Shown one piece after another: positions 52,370 to 62,034 of a stretch of 64,000 nucleotides of DNA. A model generated the notes under the pieces. It was not told the DNA's origin. It ran no database searches and worked only from the letters and a program-made list of their open reading frames with translations. A program made the translations under genes and the position numbers. The stretch is from Mangrovactinospora gilvigrisea (GTDB taxonomy: Bacteria; Actinomycetota; Actinomycetes; Streptomycetales; Streptomycetaceae): the NCBI RefSeq assembly GCF_001879105.1, contig NZ_MLCF01000002.1:124001-188000 (forward strand), read 5' to 3'. Each line of letters opens with the position of its first letter. The first letter of the stretch is position 1.

Positions 52370-52918
52370 GTGACCAGGGCGAGCAGGTGGTGGGGCCACG
52401 TCTGCACCAACTACGGGCGGCCTCGCGCCTACAGCCTCCTGCCATGGCGGGAGCGCTACGCAGGACTCGGCGAGTACCGCGCCCGACTGGGATGGGAGCA
52501 TTCGATCGGCCGCTTCGCCAGCGGGGTCGGCTGGTGCTGCCCGGTATGCGGCGACGAGTGGCGGCTGTGGGTCCGTCTGGGCGGACGGCTGCGCTGCTGG
52601 TACCCGATGAGCGATGCCGAGTCGGGACACCGCTCCAACTTCGGCCCCAACTCCTCCTGGTGGGATCGCGGCTACCGGGCCGAGGCGGACGCGGCCGGGG
52701 TGACGTGCACGCACACGCGCATCAAGGTCGTCAGGGAGACCGGCCGCTGCGACGGCGCGCTCGACCGCAACATCCTGCTGGAACGCTGCCGCGACTGCGG
52801 CCGGGTGGTGCGCTGGAGCCTGGATCGGCAGGAGGCCGCGGCCTTCACGACCCATGGCTGGGCTTGGACGTGTGGCACCATGCGGACCTCCTCGTGCAGC
52901 AGGGAAAGCTGGTGGTAG
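52370..52918 (+). CDS. Protein with Cys-pair motifs, unknown function
   Basis: The 182-residue protein starts with GTG after AGGAGGGG. It has GWCCPVCGDEWRLW and LLERCRDCGRVVRW, two zinc-binding Cys pairs, and is rich in Trp and Arg. It may bind nucleic acid, but no family is recognised. Confidence 0.6.
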   Translation: MTRASRWWGHVCTNYGRPRAYSLLPWRERYAGLGEYRARLGWEHSIGRFASGVGWCCPVCGDEWRLWVRLGGRLRCWYPMSDAESGHRSNFGPNSSWWDRGYRAEADAAGVTCTHTRIKVVRETGRCDGALDRNILLERCRDCGRVVRWSLDRQEAAAFTTHGWAWTCGTMRTSSCSRESWW

Positions 52919-53168
52919 GACGTCCCGGCGGGCTCCAAGCCCCCAATCAGACTCGGTCATCCTGGCTCACCAGGATCGGCGAGGCGCCCGCGATGAATCG
53001 GCCTCCGGCCGGTATCTAGTCCGTGGATCCCGCCCAGACGGTGGTCGGTGGCAGGGTGAGGGCCCACGGGCATCGGCGCGCTCCCCCGAAGCGTCCGGGT
53101 GATGGCCGCGGAGCGCCGCTCGTCCCCGTCGCCCCTGCGGGCCGGGCCTCGGGGTGGCAACCGCCTCC

Positions 53169-53705
53169 TCAGCCGCGGGAGCTGACCACTAGGTGGATTG
53201 TGGTGCCGGGGCGGATCGCGGTTCCCGGGCGCGGATAGCTGCTGATGACGCGGCCGGCCGCAACGTTGCGGTCGCTGCCGTCGGAGACGGTGTGGCGCAG
53301 GCCCAGCTTGTCCAGTTGGTGCTCGGCGTCCGCCCGGAGCTGGTTGCGCAGCGGCGGAAGCGTGACGGTGCTGCCGTGCTGGGGGCCTGCGGTCGTCGCC
53401 GACGGCTTCGCATCGAGGGCCGGTTGCGAGGGGCGGGTACTCGCCACGGTGGCGGCCGCGGGAGCGGGCCGCTCGGTGCGGTCGGCTCCTGCCCAGGCCA
53501 GGGCGGATCCCGACGCGATCAGGGCCACCGCGGCCGCCGCGATCCCAGCGCGGCCGGCACTGCGGCGGCGGGCGGCGCGACGAATGCGCGAGGGGTCGAC
53601 GCTGGGGGCTGGGGTCCGATTGGCGAACTGGTTCACAGCGGCGCGCACCTCGTGGTGGTTGTAACCGTCGGTGTGGTTCTCGAACATGGGGTTCTGCTCG
53701 GTCAT
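53169..53705 (-). CDS. Membrane protein with a PASTA domain, coupled to a sigma factor
   Basis: The 178-residue protein has a cytoplasmic start, an Arg-rich segment, a transmembrane helix (AGIAAAAVALIASGSALAWA, about 52-71) and one extracellular PASTA domain (LPPLRNQLRADAEHQLDKLG, then GRVISSYPRPGTAIRPGTTI). Its ATG overlaps the TGA of the sigma factor gene (ATGA), the arrangement of anti-sigma factors. The PASTA domain could bind peptidoglycan or muropeptides (inference). Confidence 0.75.
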   Translation of the reverse strand: MTEQNPMFENHTDGYNHHEVRAAVNQFANRTPAPSVDPSRIRRAARRRSAGRAGIAAAAVALIASGSALAWAGADRTERPAPAAATVASTRPSQPALDAKPSATTAGPQHGSTVTLPPLRNQLRADAEHQLDKLGLRHTVSDGSDRNVAAGRVISSYPRPGTAIRPGTTIHLVVSSRG

Positions 53706-54307
53706 TGCGCACCTTCCGGAAGGGAGGACGGCAGGGTCGCGCGGAGCTTTTCCAGGCCCCGCGCCAGCTGCGAGCGCACGGCGCTCGCCGAGATTCCCAG
53801 CATCTGGGCGATCTGCGCGTCGTCCATGTCGTGCAGGAAGTGCAGGACGACGACGGTGCGCATGCCCATCGGCAGGCGGTGCAAGGCCTGGATGAGTTCG
53901 GCGCGCAGATCAACCGCGCCGTAGGCATCCCTCGGATCGGGCCTTCGTTCGATCTCGGCGAGATCTCCGGTCTCGGCCGTGCGCACCAGGCGGCGCCATC
54001 GGTCGTTGGCCAGGTTCACCACGATGCGCCGCGCGTACGCCTCGGGCGCATCGGCCCGCCGCACCTTGCGCCAGTGTCGGCACACCCGCACCAGAGTCTC
54101 CTGCAGGAGGTCCTCGGCCGCGTGCTGATTGCCAGTCAGGACATAGGCCGTGCGGAACAGCGCCGCGGAGTGCTGTACCACGAAGCCGTCGAAGCCGGCA
54201 GGGGAACTGTCTTCCACTCGTCGCCCCGTTCCCGTCGGTCGGTAGTTGGATGTCTCATCCGCTTCGACTGCGTCGATATGGGCATATGCTGCACCGACGC
54301 CAGACAT
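53702..54307 (-). CDS. SigE-family RNA polymerase sigma factor
   Basis: The 201-residue protein has region 2 (FVVQHSAALFRTAYVLTGNQ, AAEDLLQETLVRVCRHWRKV) and region 4 (LPMGMRTVVVLHFLHDMDDA, QIAQMLGISASAVRSQLARG). This is the SigE-family ECF type common in actinobacteria, usually with membrane partners. The ATG is at the frame start; a promoter was not identified. It probably responds to cell-wall signals through the PASTA partner. Confidence 0.85.
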   Translation of the reverse strand: MSGVGAAYAHIDAVEADETSNYRPTGTGRRVEDSSPAGFDGFVVQHSAALFRTAYVLTGNQHAAEDLLQETLVRVCRHWRKVRRADAPEAYARRIVVNLANDRWRRLVRTAETGDLAEIERRPDPRDAYGAVDLRAELIQALHRLPMGMRTVVVLHFLHDMDDAQIAQMLGISASAVRSQLARGLEKLRATLPSSLPEGAQ

Positions 54308-54704
54308 GTGACGTGGGTCTCAGAGGTGGCGCGGGTGCCGTTCGCTTCCCATCACCACGGGGCGTGACTCGGCGATTGGCCGAGGAGGGGCTCAATGGGC
54401 TAACGGAGGTGTGCGATGCGTGCGCTGTACGGGCTGCGCCACCCGGCACTGGCAGAGAATCAGCAGAGCCGTCAGCATCGGGCCGTCCGCTGTGTCCCGC
54501 GCAATGGCATCGTTGTCATCCTCCTCGACTCCGCAGACGTCGCCGAACCAGGAGCCACCGGCCGGCGCGAGCAGGGTGAGCGCGTGCGGCTTCGGCGCAC
54601 GCTCGGGCCTGACGACATGTCGCTCGAGGCGACCGGCGAGGGGGAACTGCCGCATGGCGCTCTCGTCAGTGCTTCACGCACATGAAGGACACGCTGGTAC
54701 GGGC

Positions 54705-55127
54705 TCAAGATAACGGCCGACGATCTTCTTGCCGGCGTCCGTGCCCTGGCTGGCGGCCGGGACGGTGGTGGCGGTCTTGACGCTCTGGGCGTCGACGATG
54801 CACGCGGTCGGCTCGGCTGTTCGGCCCTCCTGCTGGCGCAGGCGTCTGTGCAGGAGGCTGCTGACCTGGGTGAAGATGCCGTCCTTCTCCCACTTGGCGA
54901 AGGGGTCTGTAGACGGTCTCCCAGGGCGGGAAGTCGTGGGGGAGGTAGCGCCACTGCATGCCGGTGCGGTTGAGGTAGAGGATGGCACTGAGGATCTCGC
55001 GCAGGTCGTGCTTGGGTGGACGTCCGACGTCCAGGGCGTGGCGGCGGCACTCGGCCCGCCAGGCGGTCAGGATGGGTTCGATCAGGGCCCAGCGGGCGTC
55101 GGACAGGTCGCTGGGACGGCCCCGCAT
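54705..55127 (-). pseudogene. IS5-family transposase remnant
   Basis: The N-terminal half is recognisable: [40 protein letters not shown] and [15 protein letters not shown], then in a second frame [17 protein letters not shown] and [20 protein letters not shown]. The frame change lies at GGGG (54902-54905 on the plus strand), where one extra base is present. The element is cut off after KKIVGR near 54705, so the catalytic end is missing. Bases 54308-54704 carry no supported gene. Confidence 0.75.
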
Positions 55128-55581
55128 GGGATAGGGGGATGGCCTTGCGACGCCCACGGCACGAGCAGACGTCCTCCGCGGCAAGCCGCCCGGCGCCCTC
55201 GGAGGTCGGCCCGGCACGCCAGACCGGAGTGATCACTCGTTGCGAACCCATGCGCGCAGCGGCGGCCGACCCCGCCACGCCCGAGATCGAACGTGCGGGC
55301 GACACCAATGCCAAGGCCCAATCCACTGCTGTCCTTGGTGCATCCGACAACGGCGTCAACCTCGCCACACCCTGACGCCATGTCAGTCGCCAACAACCCG
55401 CGGCCCGCCTCGCCGCGATCGCGCCGAACGGTGATGGCGCCGCCGGCCCGGCCGACAAGGGCCTTGCGAACACCGGCTGACGAGTGATCGAACTGGACAT
55501 GCGTGCCCGTCAAGTGCGCCACACTGAGCAGCACCCGCTCCCCACACCGAGGCGGCCCACGATGCGCCTGCCTGCCCCCGT

Positions 55582-55715
55582 CCCGGCCTTGGCGATCCCA
55601 CCTGGATTCTCATCGAGGCCGGCGGTGATCTCGACACCCCCGGCCTTGAGCGGCTGTGCGCGCTGGTTGTGGCAAACGTCAACTTCTCGGCTGTGAACGG
55701 CCGAGCTTGCGAGTA
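55582..55715 (+). pseudogene. STAS-domain fragment
   Basis: A plus-strand frame reads GDPTWILIEAGGDLDTPGLE and RLCALVVANVNFSAVN before a stop at 55713-55715. This matches the first strands and helix of STAS (anti-sigma antagonist) domains: a beta strand with GDLDT, then a helix. The rest is replaced by the TnpB tail. No start is visible. Confidence 0.5.
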
Positions 55716-55761
55716 GAGCGCGGCTGGCTGCCGCGTGGTCTCCCGCGTCCGGTCACCCCGG

Positions 55762-56010
55762 TCAGGGGGTTTCTGGGACGGATGACTGCCGCCCCGCGTT
55801 CCACACGACAGCGCCGCGAGCGGCGATGGTGCGGGAGCCGTTGAGATCCGCGTGCAGCACGATCCCGCAGGACCGGCACGTAAACCTGGCTTGCGTCGGC
55901 CGGTTCTTCCGGTCGATGTGATGGCACTGTGAGCATTCCTGGCTGGTGTATGCCGGATCGACGTACACCACCGGCAACCCGGCGCGTTCCGCCTTGTAGG
56001 CGAGTCGGGC
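55762..56010 (-). pseudogene. TnpB C-terminal fragment
   Basis: The segment reads LAYKAERAGLPVVYVDPAYT, the zinc finger SQECSQCHHIDRKNRPTQAR plus CRSCG, and the RuvC III motif HADLNGSRTIAARG. Only the last 80 residues of a TnpB are present, and the upstream boundary near 56010 is inside a trehalose gene. It differs from the intact TnpB at 9843, so it came from another element. Confidence 0.8.
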
Positions 56011-56838
56011 CGCGGGGCGAACTCGAGCACGGCCGGCTCGCGCGCCTCGATGACCCGCACCAGATGGGTACGACCGGGCCCGGCGCCGGGCTCCAGGTAG
56101 TCCGTCACCGCAAGGCCGGGCCAGGCGGTCTCCACCGTCATCGTCTCGCCCAGATAACGCTGGACGGGGACCGGCTGGGCGCCGATGGGGCGTATGGAGA
56201 AGTGCCCGGCGCGCGCCCCGCCGAGCAGATCGGCGAACAGCGCGGGGGAGTCCGGCTGCGGATGGCAGAGCCAGACCAGGCGGGCGTCCGGGGCCAGCAG
56301 TGCGACGCTGTGCTCGTCGGCGAGCATGGCGTGCTGCTCGATCGGGGCCGCGGGCACGCCGCGAAGGTGCAGGTCCCGCTCGGCGCGCAGCAGCCGCAGC
56401 GCGGCGGCGGCCGCAGGCGTGTCGCGGACCTGCAGACCAGCGACGCTGAATCCGGTGCCGACGTGCACCCCCCAGGTCGGCCGGTCCCAGTTGGGCGAAG
56501 GGCTTCTCGGCGTCCTGGTCGCCGCCCAGATACAGCACGGCGGTTGCTTCCGTGCGGCGTCGGGCTGCCGCCAGGGCCGCGATCCGCTCGTCGGCGGGAG
56601 CCGGGACGCCCATCAGGGTGGAGGCGGCCGTCGCGGCCAGCTCCTCCAGCGCGCCCAGTGCGGCGGTGATCTCGGGCGTGGCGGGGAGCTCGCAGCGCAC
56701 CAAAAGCCGCGGGGCCGCGGCGACCTCGGCCAGAGCGCGCCGAAGGTCGGCAGGAACAGGGGAAGGGGCCACCGGTGAATCTCCAGAAGCAGGTCTCGGC
56801 AAGGCAGTTGCGCGGCCGGGGCAGCGTGAGGCGCCCAT
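56010..56838 (-). pseudogene. Truncated fusion of OtsB-type phosphatase and GH15 trehalase-like domain
   Basis: The first part ends like a trehalose-6-phosphate phosphatase (ATAVLYLGGDQDAEKPFAQL, followed after a shift by GVHVGTGFSVAGLQVRDTPA). The second part begins a GH15 glucoamylase/trehalase N-terminal domain (EHSVALLAPDARLVWLCHPQ, SPALFADLLGGARAGHFSIR, GETMTVETAWPGLAVTDYLE). The shift lies at six C (56468-56473 on the plus strand). GH15 is cut at EFAPRPD by the TnpB fragment, so the catalytic core is lost. Native function would be trehalose turnover. Confidence 0.75.
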
Positions 56839-57032
56839 CGGCCGGGGGGAGGGTGCGTATAGGCCCGAGCGGAACGCTAAGATCCGTATCCTTGTCCTGT
56901 CAATGCTTCAATCGAAGCTCTTCGATAGAGTGAACGTTGCAGGTCACAGGCACGGCGAAGAGAATCGGCAGCGGCTACACTCACCGCGGGCCCGCAGGCG
57001 GCATCCGAACAGACGCAGAGGGCAGGTAGGCA

Positions 57033-58066
57033 ATGGCAGAGCGGGCGTCGAGGCGCGGCGGCGCCAGCATCTACGACGTGGCCAAGCGGGCCGGCTTCAG
57101 CATCTCCACCGTCTCCCTCGCCCTGAACACACCCAACCGGGTCCGCCCCGCCACCTTGCGCGCCATCCTCACCGCCGTCGACGACCTGGGATACCTCCCC
57201 AAGGCGGAGGCGGCCTCCCGGGCACGCCGCAGCACCCACCGGGTCGGCGTCGTCGCCCCTTCACCTCCTACCCCTCCTTCATGGAGCGCCTGCGCGGCGT
57301 GCTGTCGGCCGCAGCCGAGCAGCAGATGGAGATCGCCGTCTTCGACGTGGAGTCCGCAGCACTGCGCCACCACCTCATCGACAGCCTCCCGCTCACCCAG
57401 CGGGTCGACGCCCTGGTGGTGATGGGCGTCGCACTCAGCGACCGCTTCGCCAACCGACTGCTGCACGACCAGGTGCCGACAGTGCTCGTCGGCACCTGCA
57501 GGGGCGGCTTCTCCTCCGTCACGGCCGACGCCCGATCCGGCGGCCGCCTGGTCGCCGACTACCTGCTCGCGCACGGGCACCGGCGCCTGGCCTGGATCAG
57601 CGAGGCCCCCTCCGCCGGCGACGACGCAACGCCGCCGTTGGCCATGCAAGGACGGGAGCGCCTGGCCGGATTCTGTGAAGGACTGGCAGCAGCGGGCCTC
57701 GACCTCCCCGCGGCACGCCGACTCAGCGCGACCCATTCGGTGGAGGGCGGCCGGACGGCGGCCGACCAACTCCTCGGCCTGGACGAGCCGCCCACCGCCG
57801 TCTTCGCCTACGACGACGTGCTGGCCGCCGGAGTCCTCAAGGCCGCGCGCGAACGCCGTGTTGCCGTGCCCGACGCCCTGGCCGTAGTCGGCTTCGACGA
57901 TGTGCCGTTCGCCGACCCGCTCGGCCTGACCACCGTCCACCAGCCGCTGTTCGAAGCAGGCCGCAGCGCACTCCGCCTGCTGCGCGACCGCCTGGCTGAC
58001 GGCCCCCACGCCGCAGTCCACTCGGTCACCACCGAGTACCGCATCATTGCGCGGGAAACGACCTGA
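57033..58066 (+). pseudogene. LacI-family regulator with a single frameshift
   Basis: The gene is otherwise complete: HTH ASIYDVAKRAGFSISTVSLA, hinge TLRAILTAVDDLGYLPKAEA, and the sugar-binding domain FMERLRGVLSAAAEQQMEIA to YRIIARETT. The frame breaks at GCCCCTTC (57256-57261); with one more C the reading VGVVAPFTSYPSFMERL is restored and the protein has about 345 residues. It lies divergent from the trehalose gene and would be its natural regulator. A base-call error may be the cause. Confidence 0.8.
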
Positions 58067-59017
58067 CGCAGGCGCCCCCGCCGACGTGCACGGCACACCG
58101 GTCCGGGCTGCCCTTCGTGCCGCAGATCCACTCAGCCTGTTCATGGGACCGTGCGGTCGTGGGTGCACCATCCGAGCAGGGCTGACCCAAGGCCGGTCGT
58201 GACCAGACGTGCGCCAGCCGCAGGGGGTTTGGCAGCCCGGGCGGAGTAAGGGCCTCGGGGCGTCGTTGATCAGCTGGCTCGCCGAGACTGCTGGTCTCGC
58301 GAAGCCCCGCCGCCCCGGCCGGGTCCTGTCCGCACGCGGGTGCCGGTCGGAGATACGCCGGTCGGGGCCCCGCGAAGCCATGCCTTCGCGGGGACCCGAC
58401 CCTGCAGCGTCAGTCGCATCGGCGTGGGCGGTCGTGGTGCGGGGTTGGGTCTCGTGGTGGCGGCCGCCGACGCCTGGTGAAGGCCCTGGGCCTCCGGGCA
58501 GCCGCTGCTTGTGCTGCTGGTCCGGATGGGTGGGGTCCGCGCCGACACCGAGTGGAGAGCCCGTGGTTGCGGCGGGGTGTGGTGGAGAGTGGGGTCGGGT
58601 GCACGAAGCGGTTCGCTGGCCGCTGTGCCTGCGGCGGACGGTCTCCGTGGTCGATGCGGAAGGCTGCCGCCGGGCGTCCGCGGCTCTATTGATCACTCCC
58701 CGAGGAGCCGGCGGGCGGTGCCGAGGGGCCCCTGTATGGTTCTGCTCTGCTGCAGGGGCCCTGAGGCCGACCCTCCGCTGGCCCGGGTGCGGTGCGGACT
58801 GATGCACAGTCGGCCGAGAACGGGAAGCCGCCGTCGGCGGCCCGGGGACTGACGGCCTCCCCGATGTGCCGGTCCGCCCGATCCCGCGCGGGATCACCCG
58901 GCGTGGCCCGCCGGAGCCGAGCCCGCGGCGGGCCGTCCCGGTGACCCGGGCCGCCGGGCGCGCCCTTGGGCACCGGGACGGGCGTGTCCGGCATCGGGCC
59001 CATGCGGGTCTTCGCTG
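58067..59017. other. Gene-poor stretch of about 950 bp
   Basis: Frames on both strands are open because of the GC bias, but none has a ribosome site or domain. It lies between the LacI gene and the truncated sortase. Confidence 0.4.
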
Positions 59018-59455
59018 TCAGGCGATGATCCTGTAGGCGGAGGTCTCGCCGGTCCCGCCGCGGGCCCAGACGGCGACCAGGTGGCCGAAGACGATGAAGC
59101 GGCCGCTGGGGCCCCAGTGGGGCGAGCAGGTGGTGAGGGTGATCAGGCGCCGATTGGTGCCGAGGCGCCGCCCCTGGTCCGGGGCGAGCACCCGTGCGTC
59201 GTCGGGACCGGTGGTCTGGGTGGCGTCCACGACGTAGCGCAGGCGTCCCTCGCCCGACTCCGCATCGATGCGGCTGCCGCGGTGCACCGAGCCGGGCAGG
59301 TCGGCGAACGGCGCGAACCCCGACCAGGAGGAGCGGTGGCCGGCCAGCGCGAAGTTGCCGACCGCTCCGGGGGCCGCGCTGCCCCGGTAGTGGCCGATGC
59401 CTCCACCTTCGACTCCAACGCCTCCACCTCCACCTCCGGCTGCTCCCACGCCCAC
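59018..59455 (-). pseudogene. Truncated class E sortase
   Basis: The readable part starts HYRGSAAPGAVGNFALAGHR with the catalytic His and contains ITLTTCSPHWGPSGRFIVFG with the catalytic Cys and Arg. The N-terminal signal anchor and about the first 100 residues are gone: upstream of about 59410 the frame reads a simple GGGGGGVGVEGGG run. The enzyme would have anchored surface proteins to peptidoglycan. The downstream hydrolase is divergent. Confidence 0.7.
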
Positions 59456-59523
59456 CCGAAGGCGACCGATCGATGCTCACCGGCAGGCGAGTGCCGCTCA
59501 AGGTGGTGTTAGCGTCTGCGGCC

Positions 59524-60249
59524 ATGGACGAACGCATGATCACAGCACCTGATGGAGTGTCGCTCCACGTCGGGGTCAGCGGCTCCGGTCCGGATGTCGT
59601 CGTACTGTCCGGCGGCCCAGGCTGTGTTCACTACCTGGAGGACGACCGGCTGGTTCCGCACGGGATGCGCGCGTGGTTTCCTGAGCCGCGCGGCGTCGGG
59701 CGCTCCGGCGGCGGCCCGCACACGATGGCCGAGGCAGTCGTGGATCTTGAGGCCATCAGGGAGAGCCTCGGCATCAGTAGGTGGAGCGTACTGGGACACT
59801 CCTGGGGCTCCGAACTGGCCGTCCGCTACGCCCTCCAGCACCCGGATGCGGTTGCCCAGGTGATCAGCGTCGCCGGGCGCGGCCCGCAGCGGGACCGCAC
59901 CTGGTCGCAGATCTATGAGGCCGGCAAACCCAACGACGTCGTCATCGAGATCGCGAACGAACCTGCGGTGTGGAAGTCGCTGAGCGCCTCCTTCACCGAG
60001 TGGATCCATCACCCCACCCTGTTCCGAGACCTTGCCGACTCGCCCGTGCCGATGGCGTTCATCGCCGCCGGCGGCGACATCCGGCCCCCGTGGCCACTGA
60101 AGCAGCTCGCCGAGCTGGTGCCTGGTGCCACCTTTCAGGTCGTTCCAGATGTGCCCCACGACTTCTGGTCGACCCACCCGGACATCTGGGTCGAGGTCGT
60201 CACCGCAGCATGCGCCGCAGCAGATACGGCGCGAACCCCAGCCGCTTGA
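59524..60249 (+). CDS. Alpha/beta hydrolase (proline iminopeptidase-like)
   Basis: The 241-residue protein has VVLSGGPGCVHYLEDDRLVP (oxyanion HGGPG-type motif), nucleophile elbow LGHSWGSELA and His in DVPHDFWST; the acid is probably AAGGDIRPPW. PIP and epoxide-hydrolase-like enzymes share this layout. ATG 59524 and 59536 are both plausible. It has no clear operon partner. Confidence 0.75.
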   Translation: MDERMITAPDGVSLHVGVSGSGPDVVVLSGGPGCVHYLEDDRLVPHGMRAWFPEPRGVGRSGGGPHTMAEAVVDLEAIRESLGISRWSVLGHSWGSELAVRYALQHPDAVAQVISVAGRGPQRDRTWSQIYEAGKPNDVVIEIANEPAVWKSLSASFTEWIHHPTLFRDLADSPVPMAFIAAGGDIRPPWPLKQLAELVPGATFQVVPDVPHDFWSTHPDIWVEVVTAACAAADTARTPAA

Positions 60250-60537
60250 GCTTCCACGGGCGCGGGTCGGGACGCAGTACTGTCCGGTCCCGGTACGTAG
60301 CGGTTCCGCGCCCTTTCGGCGGCCGGAACCCAGGAGAAGCCCCGGCATGCCATGTGAGCCGGGCGCGGCCGCCGATATCCGATGGTGGGTGGGGTGCGGG
60401 TGCGCTAGCGTGCCCGGCGATGAAGTGAGTGTGCCGGGCCGCGCCCCAACTGTGGGGCTGTGCGGTCCTCTTCCGGTTCAGGCCGTCCCCGCGTCCCGCG
60501 GCGGCGGTATCTCGGCGATACCGAAAGCAGCCACCTC

Positions 60538-61509
60538 ATGACCTCGACCAACCCTGCCCGCTCCGCGCAGCCGTCCGGCCCCGCCACCGCGGACGGCCGC
60601 AACACCCCGGCCCCCACCTCCTCGGAACTGGCTGCCGTGCTGGCCGAGTGCTGGCAGCTGGACGATGCCCGCATCCAGCCTCTGGAGGGCGGCATGAACT
60701 CTGTTGCCTTCTCGATCACCCATCCCCGCGGCCGGTTGGTGGCCAAGGCGGTCCCGACCCGGCAGCGTGAGCAGTTCCTGCTCGGACTTGAGACCGCCGT
60801 GCGCGTGGAGGCCGGCGGGATCCCGGCCGGCGCGCCGGAGCCGACCGTTGACGGGCACCTGGCCGTGGAGCGCCGCGGCTGGGTGCTGGCGCTGCTGCAT
60901 TATGTGGACGGGCGGCCGCTGGACGGCAGCATCGACGCCGACCGCGCGGTGATCGGAGCCGTACTGGGGAAGGTCCACCGGGTGCTGGGCACGCGGACGG
61001 TGACGGCGGAGCAGGCCTGGACGGCGCTGGACCTGCTGGACCGGCCGCCGGCCGGCACGCAGGCGCTGGGCGTGCGGGAGTGGATTGCTCCCGCGGTCGG
61101 TCGGGCGCTGGCCGGGGTGCGGGCCCTGGACCCGCACACGCTGACCTGGGGCGTGGTGCACGGCGATCCGGCCAGTGAGGCGTTCTTGGCCGGTGCGGCG
61201 CCGGGGGTGTGCGGGGTGATCGACTTCGGTGCGGCGGCGGTGATGCCGCTGATGTTCGATGTGGCGTCCGCGGTGTTCTACAACGGCGGCCTGGAACGCT
61301 CGGCGACGCTGGTGGACGCCTACGCCGCCACGGGTGTGCTGGAGCGGGGGGAGATCGCGCGGGCGCTGCGGCCCATGGTGGTCTACCGGTTCGCGGTGCA
61401 GGCGGTCTACTTCGCCGGCCGGATCGCCAGCGGTGACCTGACCGGTATCGACGGCCAGGAGGACAATGAGCGCGGTCTGGAGTTCGCGCGCCGCAACCTT
61501 CCCGGCTGA
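60538..61509 (+). CDS. APH-family phosphotransferase
   Basis: The 323-residue protein has the aminoglycoside-phosphotransferase/choline-kinase fold: nucleotide loop GGMNSVAFSI, Lys in LVAKAVPT, catalytic motif TWGVVHGDPASEAFL and metal site CGVIDFGAAAV. In place of the usual H-G-D-x-x-x-x-N the Asn is not at the expected position, which may alter activity. Substrate unknown: antibiotic, sugar or choline are all possible. Confidence 0.75.
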   Translation: MTSTNPARSAQPSGPATADGRNTPAPTSSELAAVLAECWQLDDARIQPLEGGMNSVAFSITHPRGRLVAKAVPTRQREQFLLGLETAVRVEAGGIPAGAPEPTVDGHLAVERRGWVLALLHYVDGRPLDGSIDADRAVIGAVLGKVHRVLGTRTVTAEQAWTALDLLDRPPAGTQALGVREWIAPAVGRALAGVRALDPHTLTWGVVHGDPASEAFLAGAAPGVCGVIDFGAAAVMPLMFDVASAVFYNGGLERSATLVDAYAATGVLERGEIARALRPMVVYRFAVQAVYFAGRIASGDLTGIDGQEDNERGLEFARRNLPG

Positions 61510-61539
61510 CGGCGCTGCCGGGACTGTCGTCTGCCCACG

Positions 61540-61830
61540 GCCGTCAGCTCCCAGTGCAGGTGGTTGTAGCTGGGCCCGTTGCCGACGATGGCGCGGGTCA
61601 AGGCGGTGTGCCCGGCGTGGTCCAGGACGTCGGCGAGGGCGTCTTCGTCGAGCGCCGCGCTGTCCTCGACGGCCTGGCGGATCGCGCGGTGGCCGGCGGA
61701 GACGATGCGGCGGGTGTGGGCGGTCGATCCCTCCATTGCAATGAACCCGCCGTTCGGGTAGGCGAGGGCGTGCAGCACTCCGTCGCCGGCGGGGGAGTGC
61801 CGGAGCGTCAGGGAGGTGGGCCAGGGCAGG
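61540..61830 (-). pseudogene. Remnant of an unknown gene
   Basis: The minus strand reads LTLRHSPAGDGVLHALAYPN, GGFIAMEGSTAHTRRIVSAG and DEDALADVLDHAGHTALTRA with coding character but no start, and it runs into the sequence opposite the APH gene. No family is recognised. The rest of 61510-62034 has nothing. Confidence 0.4.
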
Positions 61831-62034
61831 TGGCGGGGACGATCAGGCCACCTCGCGGGCGGATGCGCCGAGCGGATTCCCGGCCCGCTGATCCCGGTGC
61901 CCAGCGCCACCTCCGGGGTCAAACCCAGGAGGCCCGCTCGTCGCGAGACAGAAGCGAGTTCGGGGGACCTGGTGCCCCCGGGCCTGCGTCGCTGGGTTTT
62001 GTCGCCTTCGATAACCGTCAACCTCGGGGTGTTT

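Noticed and set aside
54416-54685. Small frames on both strands between the sigma factor and the IS5 remnant
   Set aside because: Neither has a ribosome site plus consistent codon use; the choice between strands cannot be made.
55240-55534. KDSSGLGLGI motif suggesting a histidine-kinase ATP site on the minus strand
   Set aside because: No other kinase box in the same frame; judged coincidental.
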